Of a stretch of DNA of 64,000 nucleotides, positions 12,248 to 22,556 are shown in pieces. Source of the DNA: Gordionus sp. m RMFG-2023 (Eukaryota > Nematomorpha > Gordioida > Chordodea > Parachordodidae); the NCBI RefSeq assembly GCF_954871325.1, contig NC_088776.1, positions 36,194,508 through 36,258,507 on the forward strand, written 5' to 3'. How positions within the stretch are numbered: position 1 is the stretch's first letter; every line of letters starts with the position of its first letter. Under the pieces are notes generated by a model. It ran no database searches. It saw only the letters and a list, made by a program, of their open reading frames with translations, and was not told the origin of the DNA. Both the position numbers and the translations under genes were made by a program.

Positions 12248-12512
12248 TGTTACATTATAGGAATTAATAAATTAAAATATTGGTTATTGAATAGTAATAT
12301 ATTTTAATTTATATAACGTATATTCTTTTGTTATGAATTCAAATTCAACTTATATTACTTTTTATTTTTCGTAACCTTACTTTTTGTTTAATCATATATA
12401 TTATAATTTTATATAGTATATATATAGCATGTGTATAAAGAGAAAAAGAAGTTAGTTAATAATAAAATATATTTTTACATACTCGCAGGTATAGCATCCT
12501 TCGTTCTTTTCA
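12248..12512 (+). repeat. 3' LTR of the non-autonomous LTR element
   Basis: It starts TGTTACATTATAGG directly after the polypurine stretch and ends CTTTTCA, followed by the TTTAT target duplication. Confidence 0.85.
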
Positions 12513-13289
12513 TTTATCATAAAAAATTATTTAAATGCTTTTAAGACCTTCATAAATACTCTTTTAATTTCTCCCTTAACAATCAATCTTAATTGCTATG
12601 TATACCTAATAAATTAAGACCCTGGATTTTGACCCTTGACAATAATCTTCTAAATAGCCAATGGATACCACCACAGAGTTTTTGTGAGACAATCAGGTTG
12701 ACCTTATATTTGATTTAAATCTATGATAGGAGGTCTTTGTTTAAAAGAGTATTTATGAAGGTCTTAAAAGCATTTAAATAATTTTTTATGATAAGTGTAG
12801 ATTTTATATGAAATTCATGTCATTTTTATTATTATTTTAAAACTGGAGATAGAATAGATACCAAATTTTATTTTTATTATTTTAAGAAATATTATTATAT
12901 TCTCCAAATAACTTTTCTTTAAGCCCAAAAAATTTATTGAATAATAATTAACTAAAATTTTATGTTAAGCTGCATCCAAAATGTTTTAAAAAATCCTTAA
13001 AATTTTCCCAAATTAATAACAACACTTTGGACACATTTAAGTTTTAAAAAAAATTAAGTTTTAAAAAAATTAAAATATTCCAAATGTTTATCAAAGTATA
13101 TTTTAAAAATAGTTTTGATAATAAAATTGTTTTACCCCTAAATTCCTAGAGACAAACTGTGACATTAAAACTCTCCTTTATTCTACCCAGTTTGAAGTTT
13201 AAATTTCTTTGAAGCCAATTTTAAAAGACTTGAATATTCCAATATATTAACGTTTCCTGTAGGTTAACTATATAAACTATAAAAAAAAT

Positions 13290-14755
13290 GGAGATGATAG
13301 ACTTACGCCAAATGGCGTATTAGCAAAAAATAAAAGTTATATTTTTTCTTATTTATACGCATTTTCCGAATCAATAAAAAAGTTACGAAAATTTAACGAA
13401 TTATTTAAAATTTTTATTTATAATAAAATGGATGTATAAATAATAACGTGAACGAAATTTAGTAAACTATAAAGCAATATGAAAATTTAAAATACATAAA
13501 TCTTTATATACCAGATTTTAGAATGTCACCAAAAAGTACTATAGTAATACCTTACTTATTTCCCAATATTTAGTTGACTCAAAAATAGTTCATACCAAAG
13601 GTAAATTGTTAGACAAATTTATAAACCTTTTTAATAGATTTAAAAACTCTTCTTTTAAATATGAAAGAAGGAGTTATATTTTTATCCTATAAAGATTTAC
13701 AAGATGCTATAAAGCAATATGAAAATTTAAATTGTATAAATCTTTATATATCAGATTTTAGAATGTCACCAAAAAGTACTACCATAGTAATACCTTACTT
13801 ATTTCCCAATATTTAGTAGTTCGTACCAAAGATAAATTGTTGATATAGACAAATTTATAAACGTATAGATTTAAAAACTCTTCTTTTAAATATGAAAGAA
13901 GGAGATATATTTTTATCCTATAAAGATTTACAAGATGCTATAAAGCAATATGAAAATTTAAATTACATAAATCTCTATATATCAGATTCAAAAATTTTAA
14001 AATCACTTCTTTTTGAAAAATTTAGATATAAAAGCATAAAATTTCTTTGTATATTTGGTGGAAAGTACAATACAAAATGGATAGGTCAAGCAATTCCATG
14101 TCTATAAAACAAGGATATCAATTCCATTTGCAAATTACATTCATGAAAAACAAATTATTTGTCAAGAATATGCATGAAAATCACAATCATCCCCATGGTA
14201 AAGGCACATAATCTTGAAATTATAAGGATAAATATATAATTTAACTTAGTGATATGGATAGGCTTATAGGGTTAATTTATTAAATTTTGATAATATATTT
14301 AAGATAAAAGTATGAAATAATGTTTTTAAAACAAATGAAAAATCAATTTTTTGATTATAAAAATACTATCTAATTTTAGATGAAAATTTATACCAATCAT
14401 TACCCAGACAGAAAGCTTAATGAAGCACAGTATAAATTTGTAGTTGAAGCTATAACTACAGGAGGAAATAAATCCAAAATAAAAAATAAACTATTTTCTG
14501 AAGGAATGTTTATAACCCTAAGAGATTTGCATAATATAGACAAAAATACAAAAAAAGCTTATGATAATGATTTAATTACAATGATAGATAAAGTTAAGGA
14601 AGATAATGATGCTAATATGGAATTATATACTGTAGATGGGAATCTAATTGGTATATATTATCAAACTCATCAAATGCAGTAAATTTTTTAAAAATATTCT
14701 GAAGTTATATGTGTCGATGCAACATATCGATTAAATAATAGGCATATGTATAAAC
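13290..14755 (+). mobile_element. MULE (Mutator-like) element, 3' truncated
   Basis: The left terminus, GGAGATGATAGACTTACGCC, recurs at 19667, marking a repeat-family edge. Within 13460-13990 one segment of about 235 bp is present three times (CTATAAAGCAATATGAAAAT at about 13469, 13709 and 13940). The transposase remnant follows. The similarity stops at about 14750, where a satellite-like array begins, so the catalytic core and 3' end are missing. Confidence 0.75.
13892..14750 (+). pseudogene. MULE transposase N-terminal part (ZSWIM3-like)
   Basis: The frame opens MKEGDIFLSYKDLQDAIKQY at 13892 and runs through 14107. The FLYWCH/WRKY-like finger region continues to MHENHNHP near 14170-14200, supplying the H-x-H half of the DNA-binding finger. 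An intron probably ends in TTTTAG at 14379. The next block (14380-14682) contains RKLNEAQYKFVVEAITTGGN and LRDLHNIDKNTKKAY, typical of the linker before the MULE DDE core in ZSWIM3-like proteins. Near 14705, after a frame change, comes EVICVDATYRLNNRHMYK, the first catalytic aspartate block (VDATY). The rest of the core is absent. Family assignment is by motif recognition. Confidence 0.75.
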
Positions 14756-15625
14756 CAAAAATAAAGAATTTTTCATGAATAACGCCAGCAAAGTAGTATT
14801 TCGGTTTCAAATCGGTTATCGGTCAAATCACGATATTTTTAAATATTTTATCGGATAATGTTTTACACGTATTTATAGATAAATAAACCAAAAATTTTTC
14901 AAATAATATTACTACCAGAATATTTGATAATGGTCGGTTTTGAGCTCAGCATTCGGTCAAATAATATTTTTAATATTTTTTGAATGCTTAACACGTTGTA
15001 CACGTATAAATCAAAAATGAATAATTTTTGATAGATAACGCCAGCAATGAAGTATTTAGTCATTGGCCCGGTTTCAAATCGGTTATCGGTCAAATCACGA
15101 TTTAAAAATATTTTTTGGGATATTGTTTTACATGTATTTATAGATAAATAAACCAAAAATGAACTTTTTCCAATTAATATTACTATAAAATTTGGTCGAT
15201 CGAATATTTAATAAGTGGTCGGTTATGAACTCGGCATTATGTTAAATCAGAATATTTTCAAAATATTTTTTGGGATAATGCTTATCACGTTAATATACAT
15301 GTATAAACCAAAAATAAAAAATTTTCCATGGATAACGCCAGCAATCCAGTATTTCGGTTTCAAATCGGTTATCGGTTAAATCACGATATTTTTAAAATGT
15401 TCTTTGGGATAATGTTTTATACGTATTTATAGATATATAAACCAAGAATGAACATTTTCCATTTAATATTACTACCAAATTTGGTAATTCGAATATTTAG
15501 TAAGTGGTCGGTTTTGAGCTCGGGCATTCGGTCAATCACAATATTTTCAAAATATTTTTCAGGATAATGCTTAACACATATATATACACGTATTGATCAA
15601 TAACGCCAGCAATATGTGCCTTACA
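14754..15625. repeat. Satellite-like array, ~250-300 bp composite unit, three copies
   Basis: Two alternating half-units, one with ATAACGCCAGCAA and GGTTTCAAATCGGTTATCGG, the other with AATATTACTACCA and GTGGTCGGTTTTGAGCTC, repeat with composite starts near 14754, 15007 and 15306 and half-unit starts near 14888, 15151 and 15441. An isolated inverted copy of the second half-unit lies at about 32934-33105. The open frame at 14899-15156 (minus) is only an effect of the repeat. Confidence 0.9.
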
Positions 15626-16070
15626 AATTTTCTATTATTTTTCGATTCTAAACCTACTCATTAAATGTCAAAGAAACCTATATTTTTAAAATTTTTTTTA
15701 GGTTTTTCACATGTATTTACACCCAAATATATTAAAAGCGCTATCCAATAATTATTCTGGTTTCCTAAGAATATATTTTCATATTTATGCATTTAACGCC
15801 CTCATATGGATTTATATTTGTTAAATTTTAAAAATGAAAAATAAAATTTGATTTGTAATAAGCTAGTAAATATATTTTTTTTCCAATAATATTACGTAAA
15901 ATTAGAATTACAAATTATTTGATATTTAATTTCAATTTTTTATTTAATGAAAAATTGATATATGTACATTAAATAAAATATTTTCTGAAAATTATTTATA
16001 AATAAAGATTTTATTATCAAATTTTGATTGATTATGAGTAAAATACATTTTTAGTAAAAAATAGAATAGT
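15626..16070. other. AT-rich, no recognised feature
   Basis: Only A/T-rich unique-looking sequence is seen between the satellite array and the hAT target duplication. Confidence 0.5.
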
Positions 16071-16423
16071 ATTATACGTAGACCTGTGCGCAGCCGGCTC
16101 ACGCCGGCAATTTTATTCACGCCGGAACAGCCGCCGATTGAGATCAGCGGCGTGAGCCGGCTAGCCGCCGATTTTTCTTATGGCGGCGGCGTGGCGTGTA
16201 TAATACTTAGAATATTGTTTAATTATGTTTATATATTAAATTATTATTATTTAAATTTGAATATTAAAATTAATATAATAAAACATGAATTGTATTCTAT
16301 TGCTTTATATAAGAGAATAGTGTATATCATTTACATTCATTCATACACCATATTCATTTCGGCTATATTAATTATTTTTATGAATTTGCGCGTTTTAAAC
16401 CACCCAACTCTCTCTACTAATCA

Positions 16424-19034
16424 AAAATCAAGTTATGTGTGGAAGTACTTTGGAAATCTTATTTTGAAGAATGAGAATAAGAAAAGCACGATAATGCCTG
16501 ATTATATTTATTGTGAACCTTGTTTAAAATTGGGGAAAAAAGATGAGGAAGATTCGGATAAAAATAATCCATTTTCAGAGTAATTTATTTTAATTTTAGA
16601 CTTATATATATATAATTTATATTTTAGTTATGATATCAAATGTTATAGCAAAAATATAAGTACGAGTAACCTTTCTCGTCACTTACTTAATGTGCATAAA
16701 TATCAGAAAAAACTAATAATAATAAATCCATTCAAACTCTAAAAATGTTTCTAAAGCCAACGCCAACATGTAGCAAGAATATAAAAGATAAAAAATGGCT
16801 CTTAGGTTAGTATTAATGTTTATTAATATTCATTTTAAATTTTTAACTGGTTTGTTAAATTAATTTTATTAAGCTCTATTTGTTCAAAACAACTAAATTT
16901 TTTAGTTTGTTTTGTCAGCTCTTATTTTGAGAACTTTTTAATGTACAAACTTAATATATAATTTATTAAAATAATTATGTAAAACTTTAAAACAACTAAA
17001 TTTTTAGTTTGTTTATTGTCAGTTCTATTTTGAGATCCAATGCATAAACTTATGTATAATTTAAATTAATAAAATAATTATGTAAAACTTTAAAACAACT
17101 AAATTTTTAGTTTGTTTATTGTCAGCTCTATTTTGAGATCTTTTTAATGTATAAACTTAATATATAATTTATTAAAATAATTATGTAAAATTTTAAAACA
17201 ACTAAATTTTTAGTTTGTTTATTGTCAGCTCTATTTTGAGATCTTTTTAATGAATAAACTATCAAAACTAAATCAAATTTTTTATTTGTTTCTCTTTTTT
17301 AAATATCTTTTTTCTAATAGGGCGAAATTATGTTTTGATGTGCTGCTTAGATTTATTGCCATTTGATTCTATAAGCAATAATGGGATGACAGATTTTCTA
17401 AAGGTTTAAAATTTAAATAAAATTATTATTAAAAAATAAATTGACTAAAAAAATAGAAATATAAGATAATTGATTCCTCATCAGAATTGCCTAATAGGAC
17501 AACTATTAGTCGGGGAGCACTTGATGATGTTTATTGTTCTATAAAGGCACATGTTTTAAACCTGATTGATGCTGGTCCAAAATTCTGTTCCATTACTTTT
17601 GATTTATGGACCGATCATTTAAAGCGACGAAATTATATTACATTTATGATTTAAAATATTTTACCCTGGCAACCCGAAATGTGACTCAAAAGCATACTGG
17701 GTAAACCATATTATCGGAGATTGATGGTATCGAAGAGGAGTTTCATTTAAAAGCCAAAATAATACAAATGGTAACTGATGCAGGGGCAAATGTCAAAAGA
17801 AGCGTCAGATTGGGGGATTATGAGCATCATTTATGCTTAGGCCATGGACTACATAATTTGGTTACAGTTGATGGCATAAAAAAAGTTGCCAGAATTGTTA
17901 ATCTCCTTAAAAAAATTAGAGAAATTATTTCAGCCCTCAGATATCGAGTAGCTGATTTGGAATGTGAAATTGAAGATGAGCATCGTAAATGTCTCCAGTC
18001 AATTTATGAGACAGGTCATATCTTGGATATTGATGATTCTGATCCATACCTTGATGACCATTTTGATAACGAAGGATAATAGAAATGTCATTACACCAAC
18101 CAATCTATATAATACAAAAACGTTAAAATTAAATTGCCCTACCCGCTGGCATAGCATATTAATTATGCTAGAAAGTGTTCGTAGCGTGAACAAAAATCCT
18201 ATTAATAATGTTTTGAATAAAATAGGAAAACAATGTTTAAAACTTTTTAATAATGAATGGGATGTGATTGACGAGCTTTATGCCGTATTAATTCCATTCT
18301 GAGAGTCGGGAATTTCTTTCCTCCCAAAAGGGATCGACTATAAATCTAGGGTTATTATTTCGCCGTGAAATAGAAACCCACATACAGATCAATATATCTG
18401 ATTCCTCAGATATTATTTGTTTAAAAGAAAATATGCAAAAAAAGCTTGACCATAGGTTTCCCATTACTGAACTTCAAGTTATTTTATATTTTTATTAATA
18501 AAATTATATTTTGAACATTAGATATTAGCGACTCTCCTTGATCCCAGATTTCAAAATCTGAAAATTGTGTCAGAATATTTAAATTCAAATTCTACTATAT
18601 CATTGCAATTTTTAACAAGACATTTAAAACTTTTAGAAAATGATAAAAATGCACAAAGTGAAATCCAAGTTGAAGATAATGGGGAAACTTCCAGTTCTTA
18701 TATCGCCAAAATAGCTCGTAAACATTCCATTCCAGGCAGTGATTATAACAATATAAGTAATTTAGAACAAGAATGCCATATTTTGCTAAGCCAAAATAAT
18801 ATCCCAGAAGAGGATGCATTAACCTTCTGGAAGAAAAAGCAACTGGAACTTCCTAGGCTTGCTAATTTAGCTAGGAAAGTTCTTTGTATACCTGCAACCA
18901 GTACACCCAGCGAAAGAATTTTTTCCATTGCTGGATTAATACTCAATGCAAAAAGGACGTCTTTATGTCCCACTAATCTTGATAAAATTCTATTTATTCA
19001 TGATAATTATAATTTAGCTAAATCTGAATTCTGA
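16424..19034 (+). pseudogene. hAT transposase with BED finger, multi-exon, damaged
   Basis: Domains appear in order. The BED zinc finger begins SSYVWKYFGNLI at about 16432, with YCEPCLKLG; a 48-bp intron (16580-16627) splits it, and SNLSRHLLNVH supplies its histidines. LLPFDSISNNGMTDF lies near 17350, beyond a long intron (about 16810-17320) filled with tandem repeats. The core contains ITFDLWTDHLKRRNYITFM (first catalytic Asp, about 17600) and VTDAGANVKRSVRLG (second Asp, 17768). LNCPTRWHSILIMLES follows near 18130. The hATC domain, PATSTPSERIFSIAGLILNA, lies in 18567-19034. An in-frame stop follows the first Asp block (about 17653), and frame changes lie near 18070 and 18300, so this copy is probably inactive. 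Confidence 0.88.
16860..17275. repeat. ~105-bp tandem repeat inside the hAT transposase intron
   Basis: Four copies of a unit containing ACAACTAAATTTTTAGTTTG and TTGTCAGCTCTATTTTGAG start near 16887, 16992, 17096 and 17205. They sit in a non-coding part of the transposase between the BED and core exons. Confidence 0.88.
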
Positions 19035-19666
19035 TTTATTATATTTCTTACTTAATATTTTGCTTGCATTCCAAATATATATTTGTTATAATAAAAATCA
19101 TGTTGTTTATGTGACTCTGATCTGAGTGAAAATGCAATTCCTTAGTCTATTTCTGAGAATGAGAAAATACATGAATTTAAATTGAAGTGAGACAGGAAAT
19201 AATTTAAGAAATAAACTATGTTAACAATGTGTTAGAAAAGAGCGCCAAATTATAAAAAAATGTAATACACTGATTTATAAATTAAATTTATAAAAAAAAA
19301 ATATCGCGCCGCCGCCGCCGACAATTTAGTAGGCGGCGGCGAAATCGGCGCGCCGCCGAACGCCGATAAAAAAATTTGAAAAAACCGCCGCCGTCAATTG
19401 AGACATCGGCGCACAGGTCTAATTATACGATAATCATATATTTTATTTTTAAAAAATGCGTCTAAAATCATATTCACTACTACCAATATCTATTATAATA
19501 ATCCTCAAAAAACGTCAATCAAATTTAGCCAATAGTGTTCTTTTAAAAAAAATTTGTCCAATAAAAATTATTATAGGGTAATCGGTCCAATAGTAATCAT
19601 GTAACAACCTTAACATTCATTCAATTTTATAACACATTTTACCATCTTCACTTCATAAGGGTTATG

Positions 19667-20158
19667 GGAGATGATAGACTTACGCCAAATGGCGTATTAG
19701 CAAGAAATAAAAGTTATATTTTTCCTTATTAATACGCATTTTCCGAATCGATAAAAAAGTTACGAAAATTTAACGAATTATTTAAAATTTGTATTTATAA
19801 TAAAATGGATGTGTAAATAATATCGTGAACGAAATTTAGTAAACTATAAAGCAATATGAATTAAAATACATAAATCTTTATATATCAGATTTTAGAATGT
19901 CACCAAAAAGTACTACCATATAAATACCTTACCTATTTCCCAATATTTAGTTGACTCAAAAATAGTTCATACCAAAGGTAAATTGTTGATATATACAAAT
20001 TTATAAACTATTTTAATATATTTAAAAACTCTTCTTTTAAATATGAAAGAAGGAGATATATTTTTATCCTATAAAGATTTACAAGATGCTATTAAGCAAT
20101 ATGAAAATTTAAATTGCATAAATCTTTATATATCAGATTTTAGAATGTCACCAAAAAG
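19667..20158 (+). repeat. MULE left-end fragment (second copy)
   Basis: The sequence from GGAGATGATAGACTTACGCC onward repeats 13290-13770, including the ATGAAAGAAGGAGATATATT start of the MULE N-terminal frame. It is cut off at CCAAAAAG (20158), where a hAT-type terminus begins. It is in the same orientation as the copy at 13290 and has no transposase core. Confidence 0.82.
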
Positions 20159-20440
20159 TAGTGTTGTTAAATAGTCAAGTTTTTACGACTCTGAACTCAA
20201 GTTGGAGTCGCAAAACTCATTTCAAATCAGTCGGAAAAAATTTATTTTGAATCCGCCTGCTATTATTATTTACTCCACGATAAAATATTTAAAAAATTTA
20301 ACCACTATGGTTCGAGAATTTAAATATTTTAAAATTCAAAATGATTTATGTATAGTGTTAATTTGCTTAGGTCGTAAAATTTACAACCAAATTATGGGCT
20401 CAGAGCATTAAAATCTAACAATCATTTATCTTAATTATAT
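20159..20440 (+). repeat. hAT-like left-end fragment inserted in the MULE copy
   Basis: It begins TAGTGTTGTTAAATAGTCAA, the TAGTGTTGTTAA terminus shared by several elements here, directly after the MULE word CCAAAAAG. The following ~270 bp (GACTCTGAACTCAAG, TTATTTTGAATCCGCCTGC) recur in diverged form at 51290-51560. A matching right end with target duplication was not found, so the boundaries are partial. Confidence 0.55.
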
Positions 20441-20835
20441 ATATTCGTAAATAGATGCGATATCAGCTCAATAAATTTTTTAAGTCAGTTTTTGTATTGA
20501 TATTCAATAGTTGATGTATCGGTATGTAGATACGTTTTTAAAAGATGTATTTAGTAATTATAAATATGGTTAACTCAGTATTTTATCCATCAAAAATATT
20601 ATGCAAGCCTGAAGATTTTGCTCATAACTAGAAATCTCAAGCTAGGTAATTTTTTTGGAAAATATTTAGTTGACCATTTTTAAAAATAAGCTCAAATGGG
20701 GATATTTTGCATCACAGATGTATTTATATTTATATCCATTTTTAGACGATGAATCTGGAACCATTTACAAAGTATAGGGTAGCATAAAAAATTGTATTCC
20801 CATTAGGGATCTGTAAAACACCACCTGACCCGGGT

Positions 20836-21080
20836 ATATTTTCTAGTGCTATTAAACGGCTTAATTTGAGCCGATTTTTAAAAACGGCTAACTCAATATT
20901 TTATCCAGAAAAATATTATGCAAGCCTAAAGATTTTGCTCATAGATGGCACTGGCACATAGGATTGAACATCTTTTAGGGAAATCTCGACGCTTAGGCAA
21001 TATTTTCCTCGTTATAATGTTGAGTTAGCCGTTTTTAAAAATCGGCTCAAATCGAGACGTTTAACAACACTAATATTTTT
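20836..21080. repeat. hAT MITE, 54-bp inverted repeats, TSD
   Basis: The element spans 20844-21072 (229 bp). The ends are long inverted repeats beginning TAGTG(C/T)T(A/G)TTAAACG and containing GAGCCGATTTTTAAAAACGG. The flanks ATATTTTC (20836-20843) and ATATTTTT (21073-21080) are an 8-bp target duplication with one mismatch. A diverged relative of its interior is seen near 20570-20700. Confidence 0.85.
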
Positions 21081-22250
21081 ATATAATGTTGGTTCGGGCT
21101 GGGTATAATGTTTTTTAAATTTTCGGGCCCGGTACAATTTTTAAATATGATATCATTACATTAAATTGATATACTTTTAAATTCTTCCTAGTAAATTTAA
21201 ACGAAAAATAATCGGATTTTAGTTTTTATGCTATTATTCAAGTTATAGCCCACTAAAAAATAAAATACTTTATATTCGGTATAATATAAGATTTAATACA
21301 TACTAGAGGAAACTAGGGTTAGGTAAACCCCGGGGTTTGGCAATCCAGTTAATCTCATTTTAAAATTAAATACACCAGAAGGTTAAAATTTTATCCTAAT
21401 ATAATTTTTATTAGTTTACATCTATAGACAAAAAATCTTTATAATTAATTATTAAAAATTTTATTTAAGAAATAAAATTTCTCTTGAATAGGCAATTTCA
21501 GGCTGTTTATGATTGGTATTTAGGATTTATAATAGGAAATCATAATCTCTTCTTAAGATCCTTATTTTTTTTTATCCAAATCATTAAATTAACCAAAATT
21601 AAGATTCAATTTTTATATATGATTAGCTTCAATTATATTTTGAACAATAAAACGATAAAACTATTCTAAACATTTCAATTTATTATGGCCTAAAAACTAA
21701 TGGTTAAGGAAGCCTCTTGAAGTGGTTTCTCACCCCGCTGGGGCTTGTTGTACAAAATTTTCACTTTTACAAAAATAAAATTTAAAAAAAATGATTATAT
21801 TCTTAAAATATTTCATAAGGCATCTTTATAGAGCATAGTTTTAAGCGTCTATTCATATATTATTTATATTATCTAAAAAAACAGGGGTTATAGCCAATTT
21901 TGTAAAAATCGGTTCGACTAAGCCCAATCTCTCTTACTTTTATTTAAAGTGTAATAACTGTTGGTCCACTCTAGGAATTTCTACAAATATTAGGTAGAGT
22001 GTATGTCAAAAAAATTTAAAGTAAAAAAAGATCAATTTTTATTTTATAGAGCCATTTAGGCTTATTTTCAATAAAGTAAATTATATAATATTAAAGGGCT
22101 ATTATGTAATATTAAAAATACATTATGATTATCTTATCTAGCACGTAGGTCATGGGCATATGAATTATATGTAGGCCCGCCCTCCATATAATTATGCCGT
22201 TCTCAAGTATATCAACAAACCTTGTAACTTAGATGTGTTTTATCATGAGT
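21081..22250. other. AT-rich region without supported gene
   Basis: One short open frame (21484-21669) has no family resemblance. GC words near 21330 (AACCCCGGGGTTTGG) and 21735 (ACCCCGCTGGGGC) may be termini of an old element, but no matching flanks were found. Confidence 0.35.
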
Positions 22251-22309
22251 GGAACTACACCCTCTCTAATTTAAAATAAAGAAGAACAAGATTTTTTCTT
22301 GTTTTATAT

Positions 22310-22556
22310 CACATCACAAAATTATCAAAATATAGTATATCTTTCACCTTATTCCCCTCAACTAAACCCCATAAAAAATTTTTTTGGCGTTTTGAATATC
22401 GCTCTATATATCCCAAACCAAATAACGGAATCCATAAAATCGAGTCAATTACTAGCTTTTTGCTAAATTTCACTAATTATGATTTCACAGCCTTCTATTC
22501 ACATACGATACGATATATCGAAGAGGGAATCCGATCTATTCCTTTGAACAATTAAT
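22310..22556 (+). pseudogene. IS630/Tc1-mariner-type DDE transposase remnant
   Basis: At 22335-22373 the plus strand reads VYLSPYSPQLNPI. This is the conserved block before the third catalytic residue in DDE_3 transposases (compare LPPYSPxLNPIE), but lysine stands where the catalytic glutamate is expected. After a frame change the translation continues to NYDFTAFYSHTIRYIEEGI and ends near 22556, like the helical C-terminus of this superfamily. The upstream core with the first two aspartates was not recognisable. No TIRs were found. This is a broken fragment of a DNA transposon. Confidence 0.6.

Larger units (their letters stand above)
10483..12517 (+). mobile_element. Non-autonomous LTR element related to the Ty3/gypsy at 26661-32137
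   Basis: The element spans 10488-12512 with LTRs at both ends and the exact 5-bp target duplication TTTAT (10483-10487 and 12513-12517). A primer-binding-site-like TGGTGCCCTGGCTC follows the left LTR. The polypurine stretch AGAAGAGGGAGAA immediately precedes the right LTR. The last ~120 bp before that tract, including AACGATAAACCA and CAACAAACTCTCTAT, match the corresponding region of the gypsy element at 26945-27060. It is therefore a gypsy derivative. No gag or pol similarity remains, so it is non-autonomous. Confidence 0.85.
10172..13095. repeat. Large foldback (inverted-repeat) element split by an LTR element
   Basis: Sequence left of the LTR element (about 10172-10487) continues directly into 12513-12567 once the LTR element is removed. 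Together these are the inverse of about 12729-13095. Shared words include AAACTTAAATGTGTCCAAA, TTGAATAATAATTAACTAAA (as its reverse complement on the left), AGATAGAATAGATACCAAAT, and AAATGCTTTTAAGACCTTC. The arms are therefore about 360 bp each with a spacer of about 160 bp (12568-12728). No coding frame or clear target duplication was seen. The family is unknown; a large MITE or foldback element is likely. Confidence 0.75.
16071..19429 (+). mobile_element. 3.3-kb hAT element with GC-rich subterminal regions
   Basis: The element spans 16079-19421 with TIR TAGACCTGTGCGC (13 bp) at both ends. The exact 8-bp target duplication ATTATACG lies at 16071-16078 and 19422-19429. About 100 bp at each end is rich in CGCCGGC/GCCGCC words that form inverted repeats, in stark contrast to the AT-rich interior. 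It carries a BED-finger hAT transposase on the plus strand. The element looks structurally complete, but its transposase is damaged. Confidence 0.93.
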
